Shown here piece by piece: positions 1-10,935 of a stretch of 64,000 bases of DNA. The stretch covers positions 2,542,001-2,606,000 of the forward strand of contig NZ_CP021080.1 of NCBI RefSeq assembly GCF_000802245.2. The letters are read 5' to 3'. The notes under the pieces are model-generated. The model was not told the origin of the DNA. It worked only from the letters and a program-made list of their open reading frames with translations, and did not search any database. The translations under genes were made by a program, and so were the position numbers. How positions within the stretch are numbered: position 1 is the first letter of the stretch; every line of letters starts with the position of its first letter. This DNA is from Streptomyces pluripotens. Lineage in GTDB: Bacteria; Actinomycetota; Actinomycetes; Streptomycetales; Streptomycetaceae.

Positions 1-1116
1 GCCGTACTCCTCGGCGATCCGCTCGGTTCCCTCGATCATCGCTCCGAGCCGGGAGCGCGGCACACACACGTCGTCGATCATCGTCGTGCCCGTGACCGCC
101 TCCAGCGCGGGCAGCGCGAGCCGCCGGGCCTGGAGCAGCAGCTCGGACTCGGCCGCGTCCTCAGCCGGGACGACCTGGGTGGCGCCCGCCGCCTCGCACA
201 GGGCACCGACGGCGGCGAGGTCGGCGGCCGGGTCCAGGGTGTCGAACGCGGCGAGCAGCAGCGCCTCCGTGGTCTCGGGGAGCCCCATACGGGCGAGGTC
301 GTTGACGGCCTTGACGGTCGTACGGTCCATCAGTTCGAGGAGGGATGGCAGGTGGCCTTCCGCCATGATCCGGCACACGGCGTCACAGGCGTCGGCGGCG
401 GAGGCGAACTCGGCGGCCAGCACCAGCTGCCTCGGCGGCTTGGGTTTGAGCGCCAGGACGGCTCGGACGACGATGCCGAGGGAGCCCTCGGAGCCGACGA
501 ACAGCCGGGTGAGGTCGTAGCCCGCGACGCCCTTGGCCGTGCGGCGGCCGGTGGTCAGGAGACGGCCGTCGGCGAGGACCACGTCCAGACCGAGGACGTA
601 CTCGGCGGTCACGCCGTACTTGACACAGCACAGGCCGCCGGAGGCCGTTCCGATGTTGCCGCCGATCGTGCACATCTCCCAGCTGGAGGGGTCCGGCGGG
701 TAGTACAGGCCGTGTTCTTCGACGGCACGGGAGAGGGCCGCGTTGATCACCCCGGGTTCGACCACGGCGATCCGGTCAACGGGGCTGATCTCCAGGATGC
801 GGTCCATCTTGGTGAGGGACAGCACGATGCAGCCGTCGGCGGCGTTGGCGCCGCCGGACAGTCCGCTGCGGGCGCCCTGCGGGACCACGGGCACGCGCAG
901 CTCGGTTGCGGTGCGCATCACGTGCTGCACCTGTTCCACGGTGCGCGGCAGCACGACGACGGCCGGCGCGCCCGCCGGGCAGAAGCTCGCCATGTCGTGG
1001 GCGTAGGAGGCCGTGATGCCGGGGTCGGTCAGAACGGCCTCGGTGGGCAGGCCGGCCAGGAGCCGGTCGGTGAGGTTCGTCACTGCCTCGTCGCGAGGCG
1101 CTTCGATACGGCTCAT
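1..1116 (-). CDS. FAD-linked oxidase, GlcD-like (C-terminus outside window)
   Basis: This is a flavoprotein dehydrogenase of the FAD_binding_4 / GlcD (glycolate or D-lactate oxidase) type, which oxidises a 2-hydroxy acid. The visible 372 codons start at ATG 1116 (MSRIEAPRDEAV) and run off the left edge. The FAD-binding core is clear: the PP-loop PQGARSGLSGGANA near residue 80, the IGGNIGTASGGLCCVKYG stretch near 150, then GLDVVLADGRLL. The C-terminal FAD-oxidase domain is only partly present. The substrate cannot be read from the sequence. It is divergent from the TPR gene at 1206, with about 90 bp between the starts. Confidence 0.9.
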   Translation of the reverse strand, partial: MSRIEAPRDEAVTNLTDRLLAGLPTEAVLTDPGITASYAHDMASFCPAGAPAVVVLPRTVEQVQHVMRTATELRVPVVPQGARSGLSGGANAADGCIVLSLTKMDRILEISPVDRIAVVEPGVINAALSRAVEEHGLYYPPDPSSWEMCTIGGNIGTASGGLCCVKYGVTAEYVLGLDVVLADGRLLTTGRRTAKGVAGYDLTRLFVGSEGSLGIVVRAVLALKPKPPRQLVLAAEFASAADACDAVCRIMAEGHLPSLLELMDRTTVKAVNDLARMGLPETTEALLLAAFDTLDPAADLAAVGALCEAAGATQVVPAEDAAESELLLQARRLALPALEAVTGTTMIDDVCVPRSRLGAMIEGTERIAEEYG

Positions 1117-1205
1117 GATCACAGGGTCGCACTCACGGCCATCGGTGTGAACCCCGTCCGTGCCGTCCTTGGGCCGCACGGACGTACTGGTCGTGTTGAC
1201 GCACA

Positions 1206-2693
1206 GTGAGCGCCATGGACCACCGACCGTGCGTGCCGGGCACGTCCCTGATCGCCGAGCAGCCCCCTGCGCACCGCCGCCGGCGGCGAGTGCTGCGACG
1301 GGTGCTGCTCACCGCACTGGCGGGTGGGGCCGTCGCGGGCGCGGTGCTCATGCTGGTGCCCCGGGAGCAGGCGCACGAGCCGGCCCGACCGCCCGCCGAG
1401 GCCCCTCGGACGCAGGCACTGACCGCCGTCGCCTCGGGGGTCCCGGCCGCACTGCCCCGGTTGACGGCGCTCATCGAGCAGCAGGAACAGCGGGTACGGG
1501 CGCAGCCACGGGACGCCCGTGCCTGGGCGGTGCTGGGTGCCGCGTACGTCGAACGGGGGCGCAGGACGGCCGACGCGGCGGAGTACCCGAAGGCGGAGCG
1601 GGCCCTGCGGACCTCGCTTGAGCTGCGGGGCAAGCGGATCGGCGGGGACACTGCGGCGCTGGAGGGGCTGGCTGCGCTGGCGGTCGCGCGTCGGGACTTC
1701 CCGGCGGCGAAACGGTACGGCGAGCAGGCGCTGAAGCTGGCTCCGAAACGCTGGACGGTATTTCCGCCGTTGATCGACGCCTATGCCGGGCTCGGCGACC
1801 ACACGGCGGTCCGGCGGACGCTGGAGAAGCTGCTGGCGCTGCGCACCGGGACGGCGACGCGGTCCGCCGTCATGGCGCAAGCCGCGGTGGTGTACCGGGA
1901 CCGGGGCTGGCGCGAGGACGCGGCGGCCCAGCTGACCGATGCGGCGGCTGCGGCCGGCACCCCCACCGAGCAGGCCGCCCGGCTGACCGGGCTCGGGCAG
2001 CTTGCCTGGGAACGCGGGGACCTCCAAGATGCGCTGCGGCACTTCGAGGCGGCCCTGCGTCTTGACGCCACAACCCCGGCCGCGGCTGCCGGGCGAGGGC
2101 GGACACTGGCCGCGCTGGGCCGTACCGCGCAGGCGCTGGCGGCGTACCGGTCCGCCCTTTCCCAGGACCCGCGAGCACCGGACGCCTTGGAGCTGGGCGA
2201 GTTGTACGAGTCGCTCGGCATGGCCAGGCAGGCCCGGGCGCAGTACGACCGGATGGAGGAGCTGGTGCGCCGGGCGGTGGCGGGCGGGGTCGACCAGGAA
2301 CTGCTGATCGGGCGGTTCGAGGCGGACCACGGGGACGCGCAGGATGCCGTACGGCGGCTGCGGGCCGAGTGGCGACGGCAGCCGGGCGCCGAGGTGGCCG
2401 ACGCGCTCGGCTGGGCGTTGCACCGGGCCGGTGACGACAAGGAGGCACTGACCTATGCGGACGCGGCGACGGACCGGGCGAAGGGCGGCGGGGTGCTCAG
2501 TGCACCGTACGCGTTCCACCGGGGAGTGATCGAGAAGGAGCTGGCGCTGTACGGTCCGGCACGACGGCACCTGCGCCAGGCGCTGCGGATCAACCCGTAC
2601 TTCTCGCCGCTGCGGGTGCCGGCGGCCCGAGCCGCCCTCGGGGCGCTGGGCGACGCACCCGACGAGCCGCTGCCCACGGGGACCTCCCGATAG
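1206..2693 (+). CDS. membrane-anchored tetratricopeptide-repeat protein
   Basis: 495 aa from GTG 1206; ATG 1215 is an alternative three codons in. A basic stretch (HRRRRRVLRRVLL) precedes a single hydrophobic segment at about residues 35-55, so it is probably anchored in the membrane with the body outside. The rest is helical with repeated TPR-like units, for example AWAVLGAAYVERGR near 100 and GQLAWERGDLQDALRHFEAA near 270, and it reads as a TPR protein throughout. TPR proteins usually scaffold protein complexes; the partner is unknown. It converges on hppD, with a strong hairpin between them. Confidence 0.8.
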   Translation: MSAMDHRPCVPGTSLIAEQPPAHRRRRRVLRRVLLTALAGGAVAGAVLMLVPREQAHEPARPPAEAPRTQALTAVASGVPAALPRLTALIEQQEQRVRAQPRDARAWAVLGAAYVERGRRTADAAEYPKAERALRTSLELRGKRIGGDTAALEGLAALAVARRDFPAAKRYGEQALKLAPKRWTVFPPLIDAYAGLGDHTAVRRTLEKLLALRTGTATRSAVMAQAAVVYRDRGWREDAAAQLTDAAAAAGTPTEQAARLTGLGQLAWERGDLQDALRHFEAALRLDATTPAAAAGRGRTLAALGRTAQALAAYRSALSQDPRAPDALELGELYESLGMARQARAQYDRMEELVRRAVAGGVDQELLIGRFEADHGDAQDAVRRLRAEWRRQPGAEVADALGWALHRAGDDKEALTYADAATDRAKGGGVLSAPYAFHRGVIEKELALYGPARRHLRQALRINPYFSPLRVPAARAALGALGDAPDEPLPTGTSR

Positions 2694-2764
2694 GCCCCCG
2701 GCTTCACCGTTCTGGCGTGGGGCGGGGTCGCGGACCGCTCGCCGCCGCACTGCCCTGGGACGGG

Positions 2765-2822
2765 CCCGTCCCGGCCACTGCCGTGGCTGGGACGGGGTGT
2801 GGCACCGGTTCCTACCGGTGCC
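2765..2822. terminator. two hairpins between convergent genes
   Basis: The first hairpin pairs 2765-2778 with 2783-2796 (14 bp with one G-T pair, 4-nt loop). The second pairs GGCACCGG 2801-2808 with CCGGTGCC 2815-2822. They lie between the TPR stop and the hppD stop and likely end transcription from both sides. There is no T-tract, as is common in Streptomyces. Confidence 0.7.
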
Positions 2823-2842
2823 GTGAGCTCACCGGGTACGGC

Positions 2843-4610
<1,768 letters not shown>

Positions 4611-4616
4611 GCGTAC

Positions 4617-5264
4617 GTGAACTTCTGGCAGTACGTGAGCGATCGCCATCAGCAGTTGCTCACGGACGCCTACCAGCACGCCAGCGCGGTCTTCCAGTGC
4701 GTGGTCGTGGCGACCGTCATCGGCGTGCTGATCGGGATCGTCACCTACCGCAGCGAGTGGGCCGGCAGCCTCGCCACCGTCTCGACCTCCGCCATCCTCA
4801 CCATCCCCTCCCTGGCTTTGATCGGTCTGCTGATCCCGATGGTGGGCCTGGGCGTGCCCCCGACGGTGATCGCACTGACCCTGTACGGGCTGCTGCCCAT
4901 CGTCCGGAACGCGATCGTGGGACTGCGCGGGGTCGACGCCACGCTGGTGGACGCCGCCCGCGGCATCGGGATGTCCCGGTCGGGCCAACTGGTACGGGTG
5001 GAGCTGCCGCTGGCCTGGCCACCGATCCTGACCGGCATCCGCATCGCCACCCAGATGCTGATGGGCATCGCGGCGATCGCCGCCTACGCCTCCGGCCCCG
5101 GTCTCGGCAACGAGATCTTCCGCGGCATCGGCTCGCTGGGCAGCAAGAACGCCCTGAACCAGGTACTCGCGGGCACGATCGGGATCGTCATCCTCGCCCT
5201 CGCGTTCGACGCCGTGTACGTCCTGATCGGACGGTTGACCATTTCCAGGGGGATCCGTGTCTGA
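4617..5264 (+). CDS. osmoprotectant ABC transporter permease (OpuCB-like)
   Basis: 215 aa from GTG 4617, the first gene of a tightly overlapping four-gene operon. It has about five to six membrane segments and the BPD permease EAA-like loop (DAARGIGMSRSGQLVRVELP) that docks on the ATPase. It belongs to the quaternary-amine importer type (OpuC / ProW / YehW). The substrate is probably glycine betaine, choline or carnitine; related systems carry histidine or ergothioneine, so this is not fixed. The stop overlaps the ATPase start by 8 nt. Confidence 0.92.
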   Translation: MNFWQYVSDRHQQLLTDAYQHASAVFQCVVVATVIGVLIGIVTYRSEWAGSLATVSTSAILTIPSLALIGLLIPMVGLGVPPTVIALTLYGLLPIVRNAIVGLRGVDATLVDAARGIGMSRSGQLVRVELPLAWPPILTGIRIATQMLMGIAAIAAYASGPGLGNEIFRGIGSLGSKNALNQVLAGTIGIVILALAFDAVYVLIGRLTISRGIRV

Positions 5265-6513
5265 GACGAGCTCCCACGACGTCCACGGCAGCCACGGCGC
5301 CGCGATCGAGCTGGAGAACCTGACCAAGCAGTACCCGGGCAACCCCATGCCGGCCGTGGACAACGTCAGCATGGAGATCAAGCCCGGGGAGACGGTGATC
5401 TTCGTCGGACCCTCGGGGTGCGGGAAGTCCACCACCCTGAAAATGATCAACCGGCTGATCGAGCCGACTGGCGGGCGCATCCGCATCGACGGCGAGGACG
5501 TCACCCACATCGACCCGGTGAAGCTGCGCCGCAAGGTCGGGTACGCCATCCAGGCCTCGGGCCTGTTCCCGCACATGACGGTCGCCCAGAACATCGCCCT
5601 GGTACCGAAGATGCTCGGCTGGTCCAAGGCACGCATCCGGGACCGGGTGGAGGAGATGCTCGACCTGGTGGGTCTGGACCCGGGCGAGTTCCACGGCCGC
5701 TATCCGCGCCAGCTCTCCGGCGGTCAGCAGCAGCGGGTCGGCGTGGCCCGGGCGCTCGCCGCCGACCCACCGGTGCTGCTGATGGACGAGCCGTTCGGCG
5801 CGGTCGACCCGATCACCCGGGACCACCTCCAGGACGAACTGATCCGGCTCCAGCACGAGCTGCACAAGACGATCGTCTTCGTCACCCACGACTTCGACGA
5901 GGCGATCAAGCTCGGTGACCGGATCGCGGTGCTGCGTGAACACTCGCACATCGCCCAGTTCGACACCCCGGAGGCGATCCTCACCAACCCGGCGGACGAC
6001 TTCGTCTCCGGCTTCGTCGGCGCGGGCGCCGCCCTGAAGCGGCTCAATCTGACCCGGGTGCGGGACGTGGAGATCCAGGAGTGCCCGACGGTCTCCGTGG
6101 ACACCCCGCTGCAGCAGATCTTCGATCAGTTGCGGGCCGGCAAGACCACCGAACTCCTCCTCCTCGACCGGCGCGGCCGTCCCTACAAGTGGCTCCGACG
6201 CGGCGACCTGATGCGGGCCCGCGGCTCGCTGGCCCGCGCGGGCACCCTGGTGAGCGACACCGTGACCCGGGACGCGACCCTGCGCGACGCCCTGGAAGCG
6301 GTGCTGATGGACAACGCCGGCCGGGTCGCCGTGACCGGACGGCGCGGCGAGTTCACCGGGGTCGTGGACATGGAGACGCTGATGAACTCCGTGCACGAAC
6401 TGCTGGAGGCGGACCGACTGGAGGCCATCGAGCACCAGCACGAACTGGAGGAGACCCGGGCCCAGCAGACGCACTTCGAGCAGGAGGGCGTCGGAGGGGA
6501 GGCCAAGGCGTGA
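5257..6513 (+). CDS. osmoprotectant ABC transporter ATPase with CBS domains (OpuCA-like)
   Basis: 418 aa from GTG 5257. The ABC domain covers about 15-260: Walker A GPSGCGKST, signature QLSGGQQQRVGVARAL, Walker B VLLMDEPFGAVD, H-loop VTHDFDEA. The C-terminal half (about 285-385) holds a CBS pair, the module that senses ionic strength or nucleotides in OpuC/OpuA ATPases. This argues for an osmotically gated importer. Both ends overlap neighbouring genes, showing translational coupling. Confidence 0.95.
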   Translation: MSETSSHDVHGSHGAAIELENLTKQYPGNPMPAVDNVSMEIKPGETVIFVGPSGCGKSTTLKMINRLIEPTGGRIRIDGEDVTHIDPVKLRRKVGYAIQASGLFPHMTVAQNIALVPKMLGWSKARIRDRVEEMLDLVGLDPGEFHGRYPRQLSGGQQQRVGVARALAADPPVLLMDEPFGAVDPITRDHLQDELIRLQHELHKTIVFVTHDFDEAIKLGDRIAVLREHSHIAQFDTPEAILTNPADDFVSGFVGAGAALKRLNLTRVRDVEIQECPTVSVDTPLQQIFDQLRAGKTTELLLLDRRGRPYKWLRRGDLMRARGSLARAGTLVSDTVTRDATLRDALEAVLMDNAGRVAVTGRRGEFTGVVDMETLMNSVHELLEADRLEAIEHQHELEETRAQQTHFEQEGVGGEAKA

Positions 6514-7361
6514 ACACCGCTCCACGGCAACAGCACTCCGAAGGCGATCACGAGGCCGGACTGCACGTCCCGCCCGGCGACGAGGCGGAGCAGCCGGCCC
6601 CGCTCCCGGAGCGCCCGCGCACACGCCGCCTGACCTGGCAGCGGCTGACCTTTCTGCCCGCCTTCCTGGTGGCCGTCCTGCTCGCCACCTGGCTGTGGTT
6701 CCAGCAGGCCGACCTCGACACGATCTCCAAGAACGCGCTGTCGAACGGCCAGGTCTCCAAGGCCCTGTGGCAGCAGGTGAAACTGGTGGTGATCTCCACG
6801 TTCTTCGTGCTGATCATCGCGATCCCCCTGGGCATCCTGCTGACACGCAGCACGTTCCGGAAGGCCACCCCGGTGGCCATGGCCATCGCCAACATGGGGC
6901 AGGCGACCCCGGCGATCGGTCTGCTGGCGCTGCTGGTGATCTGGCTCGGAACGGGCACGAAGGCAGCCCTGATCGGCATTGTGATCTACGCTGTCCTGCC
7001 CGTGCTGGCCAACACGATCACGGGCCTGAAGGCCAACGACCCGAGCCTGCTGGAGGCGGCGCGCGGTATCGGCATGTCCCCGCTGGGCGTCCTCACCCGC
7101 GTGGAACTCCCCCTCGCCGTTCCGCTGATCCTCGCGGGCATCCGCACCGCCCTGGTCCTGAACGTCGGCACGGCGACCCTGGCCACCTTCGGCGGCGGGG
7201 GTGGCCTCGGCGTGCTGATCACCACCGGCATCACCACCCAGCGCATGCCGGTCCTGGTGCTGGGTTCCGTGCTCACCATCGCGCTCGCCCTGCTGGTCGA
7301 CTGGCTGGCCTCACTGGCAGAGGTCATGCTGCGCCCGCGCGGGCTGGAGGTGGAGACGTGA
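6510..7361 (+). CDS. osmoprotectant ABC transporter permease (OpuCD-like)
   Basis: 283 aa from GTG 6510 (GTGA overlap with the ATPase stop). A hydrophilic, basic-ended N-terminal tail of about 45 residues precedes the membrane segments, so it is longer than its sister permease at 4617. The BPD permease loop is present (EAARGIGMSPLGVLTRVELP), nearly the same as in the first permease. The two presumably form the heterodimeric channel. Confidence 0.92.
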   Translation: MNTAPRQQHSEGDHEAGLHVPPGDEAEQPAPLPERPRTRRLTWQRLTFLPAFLVAVLLATWLWFQQADLDTISKNALSNGQVSKALWQQVKLVVISTFFVLIIAIPLGILLTRSTFRKATPVAMAIANMGQATPAIGLLALLVIWLGTGTKAALIGIVIYAVLPVLANTITGLKANDPSLLEAARGIGMSPLGVLTRVELPLAVPLILAGIRTALVLNVGTATLATFGGGGGLGVLITTGITTQRMPVLVLGSVLTIALALLVDWLASLAEVMLRPRGLEVET

Positions 7362-8317
7362 GACGGCGAACCCGTCTGTCACTGGCCGCGCTGCTGGTCC
7401 TGGCGTCCGGCTGCGGCCTGACCAGCGGCTCCCCCATGGTCGACGACGTCAAGCCCGGTATCGTCGGCAAGGGCGAGCCCCTCAAGGGCGCCCATCTCAC
7501 CGTCACCTCGAAGGAGTTCACCGAGCAACTGATCCTCGGCGCGATGATGGGGATCGCCTTCGAGGCGGCCGGCGCGGACGTCCTGGACCGGACCGGCATC
7601 CAGGGTTCCATCGGAGCGCGGGAGGCGGTCAAGAGCGGGACCGCGGACGGTATGTACGAGTACACGGGTACCGCCTGGATCACCTACCTGGGCAACAGCA
7701 AACCGATCCCGGACCCCCAGAAGCAGTGGGAGGCGGTGCGCGACGCCGACCGGAAGAACGGGATCACCTGGCTGCCCCCCTCCCAGCTGAACAACACCTA
7801 CGCCCTGGCCATGAACGAGGCCAACTTCAAGAAGTACGGCACGAAGACGCTGTCCGACGTGGCCGCGCTGGCGGCGAAGGACCCGAGCGCCGTCACCCTG
7901 TGCGTGGAGAGCGAGTTCGCCAACCGAGCCGACGGGCTGCCGGGCATGGAGAAGGCGTACGGGATGAGCATCCCGGCGCGGAACATCACGCAGATGGACA
8001 CCGGAATCATCTACACCCAGGTGGCGAAGGGAAGTTGCACCTACGGGGAGGTGTTCACCACCGACGGGCGGATCCAGTCGATGAACCTGACCGTGATGGC
8101 CGACGACAAGCACTTCTTCCCCAACTACAACGCGGCTCCCGAGATCAACTCCAAGGCGCTGGAGAAGTGGCCGGCCATCGCCGAGGTGCTGGCACCGGTC
8201 ACCGCAAGGCTGAACAACACGGTGGCCCAGAAGCTGAACGCCGAGGTGGACGTCGACGGGCAGGACCCGCACCAAGTGGCGCTGAACTGGATGAAGGAGC
8301 AGGGGCTCGTGAAGTAG
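7358..8317 (+). CDS. osmoprotectant-binding lipoprotein (OpuAC/OpuCC family)
   Basis: 319 aa from GTG 7358 (GTGA overlap). The N-terminus is a lipoprotein signal: MRRRTR, a hydrophobic stretch, and the lipobox LASGC. The body is the OpuAC-like glycine-betaine-binding fold, starting LTVTSKEFTEQLILG with EYTGTAWITYLG near residue 90. It is tethered outside the membrane and feeds substrate to the two permeases. It is the last gene of the operon. Confidence 0.93.
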   Translation: MRRRTRLSLAALLVLASGCGLTSGSPMVDDVKPGIVGKGEPLKGAHLTVTSKEFTEQLILGAMMGIAFEAAGADVLDRTGIQGSIGAREAVKSGTADGMYEYTGTAWITYLGNSKPIPDPQKQWEAVRDADRKNGITWLPPSQLNNTYALAMNEANFKKYGTKTLSDVAALAAKDPSAVTLCVESEFANRADGLPGMEKAYGMSIPARNITQMDTGIIYTQVAKGSCTYGEVFTTDGRIQSMNLTVMADDKHFFPNYNAAPEINSKALEKWPAIAEVLAPVTARLNNTVAQKLNAEVDVDGQDPHQVALNWMKEQGLVK

Positions 8318-8351
8318 GTGGGGGCACCCGGCGGTCGGTACCACGACACGG

Positions 8352-8410
8352 CTGCAAAGAAATCCATGCAAAAGAAGCGTTGCAAAGAGCCTTTTGCATA
8401 GCAATCTTTG
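8352..8410. promoter_or_regulatory. TGCAAA repeat cluster (candidate ArsR-type operator)
   Basis: Just upstream of the ATG at 8416 lie TGCAAAG (8353-8359), ATGCAAAAG (8366-8374), TTGCAAAG (8380-8387), CTTTTGCAT (8391-8399) and ATCTTTG (8404-8410). The second and fourth form a perfect 9-bp inverted repeat with a 16-nt spacer. The stretch is far more A/T-rich than its surroundings. It looks like an autoregulatory operator and promoter. Confidence 0.6.
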
Positions 8411-8415
8411 TACGC

Positions 8416-9006
8416 ATGACGGAGGAGCACGACGCACCGAAACACCGCCGGCTGGACGCCCGCTCACTGCGGGGGCTCGCCCATCCACTGCGGATGCAAC
8501 TACTGGACGCCCTGCGGCACAACGGCCCGGCCACCGCGTCCCACCTCGCGGCACGGCTCGGCGAGTCCAGTGGGGCGACCAGTTACCACCTGCGCCAGCT
8601 CGCCGCACACGGCTTCGTCGAGGACGCCCCGGAGCACGGCAAGGGGCGGGAGCGCTGGTGGCGGGCGGTGGACCAGGGGATCGCCTTCGACAGCGACGAA
8701 TTCGAGGAGGCCGGCCCCGAGGTCCGCGGTCTCGCCGAGGTGTTCCTACAGGAGGTCGCGAGCACCCACGCACGCGATCTCGCCGCCTGGCTCAACACCC
8801 GCGCCGACTGGCCCGAGCCCTGGAACCGCTCCTCCTCCGACATGAGCGACGCGACGCTACGCCTCACGCCGGATCTGGCCGCCGAGCTCATCGCCAAGAT
8901 GCACGCCCTGATCGACGACTACCGGAACCGCGTTCCCGACCAGGGCGCCCCCGGAGCCGAGCACGTACGGATTCACACGCACCTGTTCCCCATCGAGACG
9001 GACTGA
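8416..9006 (+). CDS. ArsR-type winged-helix transcriptional regulator
   Basis: 196 aa from ATG 8416. The N-terminal winged helix is clear: LRGLAHPLRMQLLDALRHNG, then ATASHLAARLGESSGATSYH with LRQLAAHGFVEDAP. The GRERWWRAVDQG wing is typical of the HTH_20 group of ArsR regulators, which often control an adjacent transporter. No cysteine metal site is visible. The only downstream partner here is a 60-aa protein. It is preceded by the TGCAAA repeats. Confidence 0.9.
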   Translation: MTEEHDAPKHRRLDARSLRGLAHPLRMQLLDALRHNGPATASHLAARLGESSGATSYHLRQLAAHGFVEDAPEHGKGRERWWRAVDQGIAFDSDEFEEAGPEVRGLAEVFLQEVASTHARDLAAWLNTRADWPEPWNRSSSDMSDATLRLTPDLAAELIAKMHALIDDYRNRVPDQGAPGAEHVRIHTHLFPIETD

Positions 9007-9017
9007 GAGGAATCACC

Positions 9018-9200
9018 ATGCACACCGAATCCCAGCTCGCCCGCCTGCACACCGCCGACCTGCTCGCCCAGGCCGACGCCCACCGGATCGCCGCCGCGGC
9101 GAAGCCCCCGGTCGAACTGCGCACTCGCGTCGGCTGGACCCTGGTCGAACTCGGCCTGCGCCTCGCCTCCGCCCCCGGGCCGGTCCCGGCGACGGCCTGA
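9018..9200 (+). CDS. small hypothetical protein (60 aa)
   Basis: ATG 9018, 11 nt after the regulator stop with GAGAGG upstream, so the pair is co-transcribed. The protein is helical and alanine/leucine-rich (LARLHTADLLAQADAHRIAA) with no membrane segment. I do not recognise a family. Its place suggests a small partner or target of the ArsR-type regulator. Confidence 0.65.
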   Translation: MHTESQLARLHTADLLAQADAHRIAAAAKPPVELRTRVGWTLVELGLRLASAPGPVPATA

Positions 9201-9217
9201 GCCCACCGGCACCACGC

Positions 9218-10009
9218 CTAACAGACCGGAACCGGGCCCTTCCCCTTCTCCAGCGCCACCAGCGAGTCGACCGCGCCCTTCAGGGTGGTCACGGGAATCA
9301 GCCGCAGCCCCTTCGGTAGCTCCGCCTTGGCATCGGAACACTCCGCCTTCGGCACCAGGAAGACGGTGGCTCCGTCCCGCCGGGCAGCCTGCGTCTTGAG
9401 GGCCACACCGCCGACCGGACCGACCTTGCCGGCAGCGTCGATCGTGCCCGTACCGGCGATGTCACGGCCGCCGGTGAGGTCACCGCCGCTGCCGTCGCCG
9501 TCCAACTTGTCGATGATCCCCAGGGTGAACAGCAGCCCCGCGCTGGGCCCGCCCACGTCCGCAAGGCTCAGCCGGACCTTGACCTTGTCCCCGCTCAGGT
9601 CCAGATACTTCAGCGCCGCCCGGGTCGCCGCGTCCTGGGACTGCTGCATCTGTTCCGCGTTGTGCCGCTCGATCTCCTTGAGGCTGTCGCCGCTGGGGTA
9701 GACGGCATCGCGCGGCATGACGGCCCGGTCGGTGCGGAACCAGTTCCCGAGCACGTCACCGAGGGACACCTGGGCGTTCGGCCCGGTGGCCTCGATCGTG
9801 GTCATCCGCAGTTGCCCGCTGGTCTTCCGGGTCGGCGCACCGGAGATGGTGATCACCTGGGTGCCCTTGTTCGCGCCGAGCACGTTGGCCGTCATCCCGG
9901 GCTGCGCCACCGAGAACGGCAGCGGTGCGAACGCGGCCGTGGCGAGCAGGGCCACGACGGGGAGGGCGCAGATGGCTACGGCCTGGGAGCGTGTGAGACG
10001 TGAGAGCAC
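9218..10009 (-). CDS. secreted or membrane-anchored Lon-like serine protease (S16)
   Basis: 263 aa from GTG 10009. An N-terminal hydrophobic segment (about 8-35) anchors or exports it. The C-terminal half is a Lon proteolytic domain with the Ser-Lys dyad in place: Ser156 in VGGPSAGLLF and Lys205 in GKVGPVGGVALKTQAA. There is no AAA+ module, so it belongs to the stand-alone YlbL-like group. The PDZ domain usual in these proteins is not obvious between residues 55 and 130. The target is unknown. Confidence 0.85.
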   Translation of the reverse strand: MLSRLTRSQAVAICALPVVALLATAAFAPLPFSVAQPGMTANVLGANKGTQVITISGAPTRKTSGQLRMTTIEATGPNAQVSLGDVLGNWFRTDRAVMPRDAVYPSGDSLKEIERHNAEQMQQSQDAATRAALKYLDLSGDKVKVRLSLADVGGPSAGLLFTLGIIDKLDGDGSGGDLTGGRDIAGTGTIDAAGKVGPVGGVALKTQAARRDGATVFLVPKAECSDAKAELPKGLRLIPVTTLKGAVDSLVALEKGKGPVPVC

Positions 10010-10203
10010 GGAATCAATCTAACGTGATGCCCGTCGCGTCCTGAGCGGCCGCCTCCCGTCCCGTCCTCTGCGGCGACCGTCCGTACCGGGCGCGGTCCTG
10101 TCCCTCCCCCGTGCAGCGGCGCCGGATCCCCGGGCGCGGCTGGGGCGAGGAGCGAGGCGGGGCGAGGAGCGAGGCGGGGTGCACGACCGGTGTACGTCCT
10201 GCG

Positions 10204-10249
10204 CATGCCGCCGCGCCCTCCCCACCGCGCGGTGGGGAGGGCGCGGCGG
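10204..10249. terminator. 21-bp perfect hairpin
   Basis: Positions 10204-10224 pair perfectly with 10229-10249 around a GCGC loop. It sits just below the IclR stop and likely terminates that gene. Just left of it, a 17-bp unit (GGGGCGAGGAGCGAGGC) is repeated twice at 10142-10175. The remaining spacer down to 10010 shows no gene. Confidence 0.7.
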
Positions 10250-10293
10250 CACCCGTCGACGTCGGGCGACGGCCCGCTGGCCGCGACCAGCGG

Positions 10294-10935
10294 TCAGCGC
10301 AGCGCCTCGGCGACCTCCCGTGCCGCCTCCACCACCCGGGGCCCCACCCGCTCCGGTACGGAGTCCGCGAGCATCACCACGCCCACGCTGCCCTCGACCC
10401 CGGTCACACCGACCAGGGGAGCCGCGGCCCCGCTCGCGCCCGCCTCCAGTTCCCCGTGCGTGAGCGAGCACCAGGGATCGGCGGTGGGCGACTGCCGGGC
10501 CGCGAGGATCGCCTTGCCGGCCGCGCCCCGGTCCAGGGGGTGCCGGAATCCGGCCCGGTAGGCCACGTGGTAGTCCGTCCACGTCGGCTCGACCACGGCC
10601 ACGGCCAACGCCTCGGTCCCGTCCACCAGCGTCAGATGCGCCGTGGCACCTATGTCCTCGGCGAGCGACCGCAGCGCGGGCAGCGCGGCTTCCCGCACCA
10701 GTGGATGCACCTGGCGTCCGAGCCCCAGCACCCCGAGCCCTACCCGGGCCCGGCCGCCCAGGTCACGGCGTACCAGGGCGTGCTGTTCCAGCGTGGCCAG
10801 CAACCGGTACACCACGGTGCGGTTCACGCCCAGTCTGGTGGACAACTCGGTGACGGTCAGCCCATGGTCCGTATCGGCCAGCAGCTTGAGGACGCGTAGT
10901 CCCCGGTCGAGCGTCTGAGAGGTCTCCGCGGTCAC
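10294..10935 (-). CDS. IclR-family transcriptional regulator
   Basis: 213 aa from GTG 10935, chosen because GAAGGAG lies 8 nt upstream. An open frame continues further upstream but has no ribosome site. The N-terminal winged helix (about 8-60: LDRGLRVLKLLADTDHGLTV, then LSTRLGVNRTVVYRLLATLE) is followed by the IclR effector domain (AYRAGFRHPLDRGAAGKAIL). It is somewhat shorter than the usual 240-260 aa. The effector is unknown and it has no metabolic neighbour. Confidence 0.88.
   Translation of the reverse strand: MTAETSQTLDRGLRVLKLLADTDHGLTVTELSTRLGVNRTVVYRLLATLEQHALVRRDLGGRARVGLGVLGLGRQVHPLVREAALPALRSLAEDIGATAHLTLVDGTEALAVAVVEPTWTDYHVAYRAGFRHPLDRGAAGKAILAARQSPTADPWCSLTHGELEAGASGAAAPLVGVTGVEGSVGVVMLADSVPERVGPRVVEAAREVAEALR

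Noticed and set aside
1119..2750. 543-aa minus-strand open frame opposite the TPR gene
   Set aside because: Arginine/proline-rich shadow frame; the plus strand shows an anchor segment and TPR helices.
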